Source of the DNA: JALHMI01 sp964598535
GTDB taxonomy: Bacteria > Planctomycetota > Planctomycetia > Pirellulales > PALSA-1355
Length of the DNA stretch: 64,000 nucleotides
Direction of reading: 5' to 3'
NCBI GenBank assembly: GCA_964598535.1
Contig: CAZRCI010000010.1
Span: 1 to 64,000, forward strand
Position numbers and translations under genes: made by a program. This document shows positions 8,527 to 18,715 of this stretch, in pieces. Below the pieces are notes generated by a model that saw nothing but the letters and a program-made list of their open reading frames with translations, did no database searches and was not told the origin of the DNA. Numbering within the stretch: the first letter of the stretch is position 1; each line of letters opens with the position of its first letter.

Positions 8527-8964
8527 CTACTCGGGCACTCGATTGGCCTGCTTCACCGTCAGCACCGGGCATTGTGCCAGCCGCATCACGCTCTCGGCAA
8601 TGCTGCCCATCAGCACGCGCATCAACCCCGTCCGTCCGTGCGTGCCAATCACAATCAAGTCCGCTTTCTCTTCCTCGGCTACCCGAACAATATCGTCCGC
8701 CGCGGATCCCAACACGAGCCGATGCTCGAACTTCACGCTCTTATCCGGCGGTGTCACGGCCTCGAGCATTTTTCGCACTTCCGGATTCGGATACTCGGGT
8801 TGTGCGAAGTACATCTCGCCGCCGGCATACGGCATCGGCATCTCTTCGATGTGCGCGATCACCAGCAGCGCTCCGGAGTCACGGGCAAGCGCCGTGGCAA
8901 ATCCTAGCGCGCTTTCGCTGGCGGGCGAGAAATCCGTTGCAAATAAAATCTTGTGGAAGTGCAT
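8527..8964 (-). CDS. Universal stress protein (single UspA domain)
   Basis: 145 residues, a single UspA fold. It begins MHFHKILFATDFSPASESAL and contains the nucleotide-binding signature GTHGRTGLMRVLMGSIAESV with the G-2x-G-9x-G spacing, then the closing strand CPVLTVK. It is first in the minus-strand stress cluster. A perfect σ54-type promoter on the same strand at 9124-9138 would start transcription near 9112, leaving a leader of about 150 bases. Confidence 0.95.
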   Translation of the reverse strand: MHFHKILFATDFSPASESALGFATALARDSGALLVIAHIEEMPMPYAGGEMYFAQPEYPNPEVRKMLEAVTPPDKSVKFEHRLVLGSAADDIVRVAEEEKADLIVIGTHGRTGLMRVLMGSIAESVMRLAQCPVLTVKQANRVPE

Positions 8965-9043
8965 GGCTCGTCCCTTGGCAATGGAAGGTATGTGACGTGT
9001 TTATCGGTTTTCGACAGGTGACGACCGAGTTACTGGCCTTCGG

Positions 9044-9310
9044 TTCCAGAATCGAATCCACAGGGTATCGTTTTTCACAGGCTTCATGCGTTGCAACGTC
9101 CTAACGCCACTGGGGCAACAATGGCAAACCCGGTGCCAGCGCGGGTGAATGTGGCTCGATTCGTTCCAGAATTTTTGCCCCGAGCCTCGGCCCGCAGACC
9201 TCGCTATCGCCGGGCTATCTGGTGCGCATTCCAACGGCGCCGGCCAATTCGGGTCGCCAGCATTCTCGGACACAAACGCGCGATTTCCAGTTCCCAAATG
9301 CGTTCTGGAA
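9044..9310. promoter_or_regulatory. Three TTCCAGAA sites between divergent σ54 promoters and the Usp gene
   Basis: The octamer TTCCAGAA occurs at 9044-9051 and 9164-9171, and inverted (TTCTGGAA) at 9303-9310, in the 564-base region between the Usp gene and the NtrC-type gene. The last two lie between the two σ54 promoters, where activator-binding sites are expected. That this is the activator's site is inference; no footprint-like larger palindrome was found. Confidence 0.4.
9124..9138 (-). promoter_or_regulatory. σ54 (-24/-12) promoter facing the universal stress protein gene
   Basis: Read on the minus strand the site is TGGCAC-CGGGT-TTGC, an exact match to the σ54 consensus TGGCAC-N5-TTGC with correct spacing. 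Expected start of transcription is near 9112, 148 bases before the Usp ATG at 8964. Confidence 0.8.
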
Positions 9311-9469
9311 TCCATGTCTCGCCACCCCGAGAAGTATACTGTAGCGCGCCAATTCGCCCACATTGTCACAGAATCCGCACACTCTTGGTGATCGGGAGCT
9401 GATCCTAAGAATTTGCAAAACCCCAGAAAACAGGGACATTTCGTCCGGTCCAGGACTCCGCCCGGCCGG

Positions 9470-9484
9470 TGGTACGCGGCTTGC
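9470..9484 (+). promoter_or_regulatory. σ54 (-24/-12) promoter of the NtrC-type regulator gene
   Basis: TGGTAC-GCGGC-TTGC matches the σ54 consensus except for one pyrimidine change in the -24 box. Transcription would begin near 9496, about 33 bases before the ATG at 9529. An activator transcribed from a σ54 promoter suggests positive autoregulation. Confidence 0.75.
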
Positions 9485-9528
9485 CTAAAGGCTTTTTCAA
9501 CCCCCCGAGGAATGCGCGAGCCCACACG

Positions 9529-10198
9529 ATGACATTTGATCCTCAAAAAATCGACTTGATGCTTGTCGACGACGACGCTGACTTCCGCGAGACGCTGGCT
9601 CGGCGCTTTACGCGCCGCGGTTTTCACGTTCAGGAGGCCACGCATGGCGAGCAAGCCCTGCAATTGGCGGACTTGCGGCAGTTCGACGTCATCGTGCTCG
9701 ACATGGTGATGCCCGGCATCTCCGGCATTCAAACGCTCGAGCATCTCAAGATCAAACATCCCGAGTGCGAAGTGATCATGCTGACCGGCCAGGGGACGAT
9801 TGAAACGGCCGTGCAAGCCATGAAGCTGGGGGCCTTCGACTTTCTGACCAAACCGTTTCCGCTCTCCGAGCTGGAAGCGCTCATCGAAAAAGCCTATGAG
9901 CGCCGCCAACTGCGCAAAGAGAACCAGCAGCTTAAAGCCGCGCTGGAACGCGCTGACGCGCCGCCCGAGATCATCGGCCAGAGCGAAACCATGCAGCAGG
10001 TATTTCGCCTCATCGAGCGTGCCGGCCCCACCGACAAAGCCATTCTCATTCAGGGGGAAAGTGGCACCGGCAAGGAGCTGGTCGCCAAGGCTTTGCAGCG
10101 CGCCAGCCTCCGCGCCGACCGGCCGATGGTCACGATCAACTGCGCGGCCCTCCCCGAGACGTTGCTCGAAAGCGAACTGTTCGGCCACGAGAAGGGCT
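9529..10198 (+). CDS. NtrC-family σ54-dependent response regulator, N-terminal part (cut by assembly gap)
   Basis: 223 residues before the N-run. Residues 5-120 are a complete receiver domain: acidic pair in MLVDDDADF, phospho-acceptor Asp in VIVLDMVMPG, Thr in MLTGQG and Lys in LTKPFP. A linker leads to the AAA+ domain with Walker A GESGTGKE; sequence stops at ELFGHEKG, just before the GAFTGA loop. The rest is lost in the gap. It faces the Usp-cytochrome-Usp cluster across divergent σ54 promoters and is the obvious candidate activator of both. No partner kinase is adjacent. Confidence 0.93.
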
Positions 10199-10208
10199 NN
10201 NNNNNNNN
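10199..10208. other. Assembly gap (10 N), probably a false or length-unknown join
   Basis: Ten N bases interrupt the sequence. The left side ends and the right side soon repeats the same protein stretch (INCAALPE...ELFGHEKG on the left, VNCAALPE...ELFGHEKG on the right) with different DNA and in a different frame. The two sides therefore belong to two paralogous genes and the true distance between them is unknown. Confidence 0.9.
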
Positions 10209-11084
10209 TCGGTGATGATCACCGGCGAATCCGGCACCGGCAAGGAAGTGCTGGCGCGCTATGTGCACACCCGCTCTCCGCGCGCCAACAAGCCTTTTAT
10301 CTGCGTCAATTGCGCGGCCCTTCCGGAGTCGCTTCTGGAAACGGAATTGTTTGGCCACGAGAAGGGCTCCTTCACCGGCGCCATCGCCGCCAAGCCGGGA
10401 CTCTTCGAAGTGGCCGATGGGGGCACGCTGTTCATCGACGAAATCGGAGAGCTCGCCGGACCGCTGCAAGCGAAGCTGCTGCGCGTGCTGGAAGACGGCT
10501 CGCTCCGGCGGATCGGCTCGCTCAAGGAACGGCGCGTCGACGTGCGGTTACTCGCGGCCACGAATCGCGATCTGGAGGCCGAGGTCGCCGCCGGCCGATT
10601 CCGCGAGGATCTGTACTATCGCATCAACGTCATGGCGCTCAAGCTGCCGCCGCTACGCGATCGCCAAGGCGACATTCCGCTGCTGGTCCGGCGCGTGCTG
10701 GGGGACGATTGGACTATCGCCCCCGAGGCGATGCGCGCGCTCGAGACCTATACCTGGCCGGGCAACGTGCGCCAACTCGTCAACGCGCTCGAACGCGCGC
10801 AGATCATGTCCGACGAAAAGCGAATCGAACTCGTGGCGCTACCCAGTGAGATCGCCGGCCCCCAGCGCCTCGCTCCGCGGGCCGCCGCGCACGCCACGAG
10901 CACGGCCGATGGGCTGTTCCTGGCCGATGTACAACGCACGCACATTATCGAGGTGCTCAAACGCGAACGCGGCAACAAAGCCCGTACGGCGCGGGCCCTG
11001 GGCGTAAACCGCCGCAGCCTCTACCGCCTGTTGGAAAAATACGGCATCGAACTGCCGATCGATGGCGCCGGTCAGCACACGTGA
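10209..11084 (+). CDS. Second NtrC-family σ54 activator, AAA+ and DNA-binding parts (5' end lost in gap)
   Basis: The frame opens at the gap and starts just before Walker A (MITGESGTGKEVLAR). It continues through GSFTGA (the σ54-contact loop; Ser replaces the usual Ala at position 2), Walker B GGTLFIDEIGE, the sensor region LLAATNRDL and the R-finger area FREDLYYRINV, to WPGNVRQLVNALERA. The last ~45 residues are a Fis-type helix-turn-helix (GNKARTARALGVNRRSLYRLLEKYGI). The N-terminal sensory domain is missing. The Walker A to GHEKG segment duplicates that left of the gap but is clearly a different paralogue. Confidence 0.9.
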   Translation, partial: SVMITGESGTGKEVLARYVHTRSPRANKPFICVNCAALPESLLETELFGHEKGSFTGAIAAKPGLFEVADGGTLFIDEIGELAGPLQAKLLRVLEDGSLRRIGSLKERRVDVRLLAATNRDLEAEVAAGRFREDLYYRINVMALKLPPLRDRQGDIPLLVRRVLGDDWTIAPEAMRALETYTWPGNVRQLVNALERAQIMSDEKRIELVALPSEIAGPQRLAPRAAAHATSTADGLFLADVQRTHIIEVLKRERGNKARTARALGVNRRSLYRLLEKYGIELPIDGAGQHT

Positions 11085-11317
11085 GCCGTGCCCTCGTGGG
11101 CGACGGTGCGCGTATGCGACCGTGCGGTGCCTATGGTACGCCCCCTCCACACGCTCTCTCTGCGCTCGGCGAGCAATTCGCAAGCCCAATCGCGATTGCC
11201 AGTTACATCGTTGGCTCCGCGCCGCCGCGTGATTTTTCTCGTTTTTGGCATGGCGACTGCAATTTATGTAATGACCGTGAACCGTGTGGCAATGGCCGCT
11301 CGTTTTCACCGCTTCAT

Positions 11318-11370
11318 GAGGATAAACGCAACGAGGATAAGCCCAACGAGGATAAGCCCAACGAGGATAA
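11318..11370 (+). repeat. Four exact-period 15-base repeats carrying GAGGATAA before a small gene
   Basis: GAGGATAA occurs at 11318, 11333, 11348 and 11363, each 15 bases apart, with spacer variants ACGCAAC or GCCCAAC. The last copy ends 8 bases before the ATG at 11379, and its GAGGA could act as a ribosome site. Because 15 is a multiple of three, the array could also be translated from an ATG at 11316 as RI(N/S)(A/P)T pentapeptides. Confidence 0.75.
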
Positions 11371-11378
11371 ACGCAACA

Positions 11379-11600
11379 ATGGCAACCGCAGGTCCAACGC
11401 GACTCGTCGACAAACTCAACTGGTATACGGCCAGCCGTGCGCATTCGGTATGGGATCGCTTCGCCACCGAGGATCAAGAACGAATGCTGGCCGATGATCT
11501 GGCGGCGGGCACTCGCGTCTCGCTCGTGCTTTCCGCGCTAATCTCGATCGGCCTGATACTGAGCATCGTGACGCTCGTTGCCGTGATTGCGATGCAGTAG
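11379..11600 (+). CDS. Small single-span membrane protein of unknown function
   Basis: 73 residues: a polar N-terminal part (MATAGPTRLVDKLNWYTASR) with many charged residues, and one C-terminal membrane helix (VLSALISIGLILSIVTLVAVIA). No family recognised. The start at 11379 follows the GAGGATAA repeat array; a start at 11316 in the same frame would add a repeated pentapeptide N-terminus. It lies between the NtrC-type fragment and the convergent globin-coupled kinase. Confidence 0.55.
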   Translation: MATAGPTRLVDKLNWYTASRAHSVWDRFATEDQERMLADDLAAGTRVSLVLSALISIGLILSIVTLVAVIAMQ

Positions 11601-11758
11601 CGCGTTGCTTTGCAATGCTTGGTCAACGCTAAGCATTCGGGCTGTTGGGGCTTGAAGTCCCGGGCATGGCTGGACGGGTCGGCGGGCGGCGTCCCGAATT
11701 TTGGCGATGAAAGCGCAGTAGCCCGCGGCTCGGGCGGGCACGCAGGCAGTTTGCGCGG

Positions 11759-12997
11759 CTATCCGGCCGCCTTTTTCAACAACACGAAAAACCGGCTGCC
11801 GACGCCGACTTCCGATTCGACCCAGATGCGCCCTTGCTGCTGCTCGACCATGGTCTTGGCGAAGTACAGCCCCAGGCCCGAGCCTGGCACCTCGCGATGC
11901 GCCGGCAACCGACGAAACGGCACGAACACACGTGCCAATTCTTCGGACGGAATGCCGCTACCGTTGTCGGCGATCGAGATGACGCACTCGGTTTCGCGTT
12001 CGGCGCAGCCGATTTCAATGCGGCCGTGACGTTTGTCGCTGAACTTCACGGCATTCGAAAGCAGGTTGTAAAACACCTCGCGAATGCGCGTGCGGTCGCC
12101 CAGCACGCGCGGCATGTGTTCCGCCAGGGTCAGATTGATTTTCTTTTGCTTGAGCAGCGGCCGAACCTGGTCGATCGCCTCGGCGATCACCTGCTCGGTG
12201 TCGACCGCGTCGTGCGGCAGTTCGGCGTGCAGCGACATCGTCGAGTGTAGCAGCTCGTCGATCGTGGTGCTCATCCGGAAGGCACGCTGCCGTGCCGCTT
12301 CGATCAGTTTGACGGCTTCGGCCGGCATCTGGTCGCCGAACTCGTCGATGGCCTCGTCGCAGAGGTTCGCCATCGTGGCCAGGGGCGTCTTCAGGTCGTG
12401 CGACGTAAGCTGGGCGAACTGCCGCAGCTCGGCGTTCGCCTGGTACACCAGATCGAGCGCCTTGCGTAAGCTTTGCGTCGCCTGGCTGAAATAGGCCTCG
12501 AGCGTCAGCCCGATGTCGAGGAACACCGCCTTTTGCAACGACAGCATCTGCCGCACGCACTCCTGGGCCGGTTCGTCTAAATCCGCCGACAAATCCCGAA
12601 TGCAAAATTGCAAATACTGGTTGTACGCGCCGAGAAAAATCTGCGGGCTGATTCCGACCGTGGCATGGGCATCGCCCACCCGATGCCGCCGCTCGACATA
12701 CTGCTCATCCCAATCGGCGACCAGCATCGACTCCAGATGCGCCTGTTGGGCCTGTTTCAGCCGGGCGACCAGCGTCGGGTCGTTCAAGAATCGCGACGTT
12801 TCCTCGAACTTGAACAGGTGCTGATAGAACGTCTCGACGAATTCGGTCCGGCGCGAATTCAGACGCTCGGCCATCTTCTGCAAACGCGCTTGATCGTCCT
12901 CGTCGATTTCCAAAAACGCCAAGCGTCGCGGCAGCTCTTTGATCTGCGACGGATGCGGCGAGGCGTCGCCGGCGGGCGGTTCGGGCAGCGGGTGCAT
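11759..12997 (-). CDS. Globin-coupled sensor histidine kinase
   Basis: 412 residues in three parts. Residues ~25-170 match the protoglobin/globin-coupled sensor fold, with the haem-proximal His likely H111 in RRHRVGDAHATVGISPQIFL. A coiled linker follows. The kinase core has the phospho-accepting His H200 in LTSHDLKTPLATM, N box EVFYNLLSNAVKFS, G1 ADNGSGIP and G2 GSGLGLYFAK. There is no transmembrane segment, so it should sense O2, NO or CO, or redox state, in the cytoplasm. No response regulator is directly adjacent; the NtrC-type genes upstream are candidates. The haem-sensing role is inferred from family knowledge. Confidence 0.88.
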   Translation of the reverse strand: MHPLPEPPAGDASPHPSQIKELPRRLAFLEIDEDDQARLQKMAERLNSRRTEFVETFYQHLFKFEETSRFLNDPTLVARLKQAQQAHLESMLVADWDEQYVERRHRVGDAHATVGISPQIFLGAYNQYLQFCIRDLSADLDEPAQECVRQMLSLQKAVFLDIGLTLEAYFSQATQSLRKALDLVYQANAELRQFAQLTSHDLKTPLATMANLCDEAIDEFGDQMPAEAVKLIEAARQRAFRMSTTIDELLHSTMSLHAELPHDAVDTEQVIAEAIDQVRPLLKQKKINLTLAEHMPRVLGDRTRIREVFYNLLSNAVKFSDKRHGRIEIGCAERETECVISIADNGSGIPSEELARVFVPFRRLPAHREVPGSGLGLYFAKTMVEQQQGRIWVESEVGVGSRFFVLLKKAAG

Positions 12998-13200
12998 AGC
13001 CGGTTACCGTAGGAAAATAGTTGCTGAAACGATCACTCCGTTGCAGTGTACCGCCAAGCGACTGGGGTTGTCTGCGCTATCGTCAGAGGCCACGATAAGC
13101 GGGATCGAGCGCGGCGCCGCTTGCGATTGGGCGCTGGAAGCCCCTTGGGGGGCGATCGTATCGCACTTTCCTCTTGTCGATAGTTTCGAGAAATCGCGAG

Positions 13201-15921
<2,721 letters not shown>

Positions 15922-15953
15922 TCGGCTTTGGGCCGCCGTGCCGTGTCAGGTCC

Positions 15954-15975
15954 GATTCGTGTAATTACACGAATC
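15954..15975. promoter_or_regulatory. Perfect 22-base palindrome, candidate repressor operator
   Basis: The half-site GATTCGTGTAA is followed immediately by its exact reverse complement, with no loop. This favours a dimeric protein-binding site over an RNA terminator. It lies 32 bases after the ATPase stop and 125 bases before the ATG of the PSD1 cytochrome gene. No obvious regulator gene is beside it. Confidence 0.6.
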
Positions 15976-16099
15976 ATGCTGGATTTTCGCCGCCAGACGC
16001 TACAATGGCATTCACTTCTGCCCCGATGCGTTGATTGTGCGCGTGGAACGAGCGCATCGGGTATTGCCCCCGCATTCCAACCTGCCAAGCTCTCCTGCC

Positions 16100-18703
16100 A
16101 TGTATCGATCTGCTCGGCTCGCCGTGCTCGTGGTTTCGCTGTGCGCGATGGGCAATCTGGCACTGGCCGCCCGGCCGGCCGAGGACCAGCCCCTGTCGTT
16201 CGAGCGGCACATTCGCCCGATTCTCAAGGCCCACTGTTTTTATTGCCACGGGGGCGAAGGCGAGGCCAAGGGCGCGCTCGACCTGCGGCTCAAGCGGCTG
16301 ATACTCGCCGGCGGCGATTCGGGCCCGGCGATCGCACCCGGCAAACATGCCGAAAGCTTGCTCTACGAGCGGGTTTCCAGTGGCGAGATGCCGCCCACGG
16401 ACAAGAAGGTTTCGGCCGACGAGCTGGCGCTGATCGCCGCCTGGATCGACGGCGGCGCGGCCACGCTCCGTCCCGAGCCCGACGCGCTCGAGCCCGGCCT
16501 GGAGATCACGCCCGAGGAACGAGACTTCTGGTCTTTCCAGCCGATTCCGGCCGAGGTGCCGGTTCCCTCGGTGACCGACGCCGACCGCGCGCGCACGCCG
16601 ATCGATGCGTTCTTGGTCGCGCGGCTTCGCCAGCAGGGGCTCGCGTTCTCGCCCGACGCCGACCGGCGCACGCTGCTCACCCGCGCTTCGTTCGATCTGC
16701 TGGGGCTGCCGCCCACGCGCGACGCGCTGGCCCAGTTTCTGGCCGACGAGTCGCCCGACGCCTACGAGCGAGCCCTCGATCGGCTGCTCGACTCGCCACG
16801 CTATGGCGAGCGCTGGGGGCGCTACTGGCTCGACGTGGCCGGCTACGCCGACTCCGATGGTTACACGACCGACGATCGCCAACGTCCCTATGCTTACAAG
16901 TATCGTGACTATGTAATCCGCGCGCTCAACGCCGACACGCCGCTCGATCGGTTCATCACCGAACAACTCGCCGGCGACGAGTTGATCGAAGGCGACCTGT
17001 CGAACCATTCGCCGGCAAATCTTGAAAAGCTCGCCGCTACCGGCTTTTTGCGCATGGCGGCCGACGGCACGGCCTCGGGTGGCATCGATCACGATCTGGC
17101 TCGCAACCAGGTGCTGGCCGACACGCTGAAGATCGTCAGCACCTCGCTGCTGGGGCTCACGGTCGGCTGTGCCCAGTGCCACGACCATCGCTACGATCCG
17201 ATTCCGCAGGCGGATTACTATCGGCTTCGGGCGGTGTTCGAGCCGGCCTACGACTGGAAGAACTGGCGCTCGCCCGACCAGCGGCTGGTCTCGCTGTGGA
17301 CAGACGCCGAGCGTGCCCAGGCCGCGGAGATCGACGCCCAGATCGGCGCGATCTCGAATGAGCGCGCGGCCAAGCAGGCGGCGTTCCTCGACGAAGTGCT
17401 GGAGGCCGAGCTGGCCAAGCTTTCCGAGGAAACTCGGGCTCCGTTGCGCGACGCCTACAAAGCGCCCAAAGACAAACTCACCGCCGAGCAAACCACCCTG
17501 CTCGAACAGAATCCGGCCGTCTCGCGCATCTCGGCCGGCGTGCTCTATCAATACAGGCCCGACGCGATCGAAGAGCTCAAGAAGCATGACGCGCAAATCT
17601 CCGAGCTGGCGGCCAAGAAGCCGCCGCAAGATTTCATTCCCGTCCTTAGCGAAGTCCCTGGTCAACTACCGGCCACGTTCCTCTTCCATCGTGGCGATCA
17701 CCAGCAACCCAAAGACGAGATCGCCCCCGGGGGACTCACGGTTTGCTCGGCCCCGGGCGGGCGGCTCGAAATTCCCGTCGACGATCCGGCGCTTCCCAGC
17801 TCGGGGCGTCGGCTCGCGCTTGCCCAGTGGCTCACAGGGAATGACAACCCGCTCACGGCCCGGGTGTTGGCCAACCGCGTCTGGCTGCATCACTTCGGCC
17901 GCGGCCTGGTGAATACGCCCTCCGACTTCGGCGCGATGGGCGAAACGCCCTCGCATCCCGAGCTGCTTGACTGGCTCGCCCGCGATCTGATATCCGGCGG
18001 CTGGCGGCTCAAGCGTTTGCACAAGCTGATCATGACCTCGACCGCCTATCGTCAGGCCAGCGCCCGCACGGATGCGATTGCTCAACACGATCCTGACGAT
18101 CGATTTTATGCCCGAATGCCCGTGCGGCGGCTCGACGCCGAGGCGGTTCGCGACCGGATTCTTGCCACGAGCGGCGTCTTGAGCGACAAGCTTTACGGCC
18201 CGCCGATGGGCGTCAAGGAAGACGGCGTGGGCCAGATCGTTGTCGAGGCCGCGCCGCCCGCCGAGGGCGATCCGACCGGGCACGACGCCTTCCGCCGCAG
18301 CATCTACATCCAGGTGCGCCGCAGCCAACCGTTGGCCATGCTGCACGTGTTCGACCAACCGGTGATGGAAACCAACTGCGAGCGGCGCACGGTCTCAACG
18401 GTCGCCACGCAGGCCCTGATGCTGATGAACAGCGAGTTCGTGCTCCAGCAGGCCGGTTACTTCGCCCGGCGCGTCCGCGACGAAGCGGCCGACGATCCGG
18501 CGCAACAAATTCAAACGGCCTGGCAGTTGGCCTTCGGTCGCGCGCCGCTCGAAGCCGAAGCCACCCGCGCCGCCAGCTTTCTCGCCGCCCAAGTGGCCCC
18601 GGGCGAGGACGCTTCGCCCCCCGAAGGCACGCCGGCCAATGACCCGCTGGTGAACCTGTGCCAGGTGCTTCTCAGCTCCAACGAATTCCTGTATGTCGAA
18701 TAG
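16100..18703 (+). CDS. PSD1 / DUF1549 / DUF1553 cytochrome c-type protein
   Basis: 867 residues with a signal peptide. Planctomycete cytochrome C1 (PSD1) domain: LSFERHIRPILKAH followed by haem site CFYCH (C46, C49, H50). Then DUF1549 (PIDAFLVARLRQQGL to CAQCHDHRYDP, with a second CxxCH) and C-terminal DUF1553 (NRVWLHHFGRGLVNTPSDFG ending in LLSSNEFLYVE). Secreted, and abundant in planctomycetes that degrade complex polysaccharides; the biochemical role is not established. The DUF1501 gene follows 12 bases later, the usual partner arrangement. Confidence 0.95.
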   Translation: MYRSARLAVLVVSLCAMGNLALAARPAEDQPLSFERHIRPILKAHCFYCHGGEGEAKGALDLRLKRLILAGGDSGPAIAPGKHAESLLYERVSSGEMPPTDKKVSADELALIAAWIDGGAATLRPEPDALEPGLEITPEERDFWSFQPIPAEVPVPSVTDADRARTPIDAFLVARLRQQGLAFSPDADRRTLLTRASFDLLGLPPTRDALAQFLADESPDAYERALDRLLDSPRYGERWGRYWLDVAGYADSDGYTTDDRQRPYAYKYRDYVIRALNADTPLDRFITEQLAGDELIEGDLSNHSPANLEKLAATGFLRMAADGTASGGIDHDLARNQVLADTLKIVSTSLLGLTVGCAQCHDHRYDPIPQADYYRLRAVFEPAYDWKNWRSPDQRLVSLWTDAERAQAAEIDAQIGAISNERAAKQAAFLDEVLEAELAKLSEETRAPLRDAYKAPKDKLTAEQTTLLEQNPAVSRISAGVLYQYRPDAIEELKKHDAQISELAAKKPPQDFIPVLSEVPGQLPATFLFHRGDHQQPKDEIAPGGLTVCSAPGGRLEIPVDDPALPSSGRRLALAQWLTGNDNPLTARVLANRVWLHHFGRGLVNTPSDFGAMGETPSHPELLDWLARDLISGGWRLKRLHKLIMTSTAYRQASARTDAIAQHDPDDRFYARMPVRRLDAEAVRDRILATSGVLSDKLYGPPMGVKEDGVGQIVVEAAPPAEGDPTGHDAFRRSIYIQVRRSQPLAMLHVFDQPVMETNCERRTVSTVATQALMLMNSEFVLQQAGYFARRVRDEAADDPAQQIQTAWQLAFGRAPLEAEATRAASFLAAQVAPGEDASPPEGTPANDPLVNLCQVLLSSNEFLYVE

Positions 18704-18715
18704 GATTTCCCTCGC

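Noticed and set aside
9041..9060. T-loop-like sequence suggesting a tRNA
   Set aside because: There is no acceptor stem, anticodon arm or cloverleaf around it.
10209..11084. Reading 9529-11084 as one chimeric or tandem-AAA+ regulator
   Set aside because: The two sides are out of frame across the N-run and duplicate the Walker A region; an assembly join of two genes explains this better.
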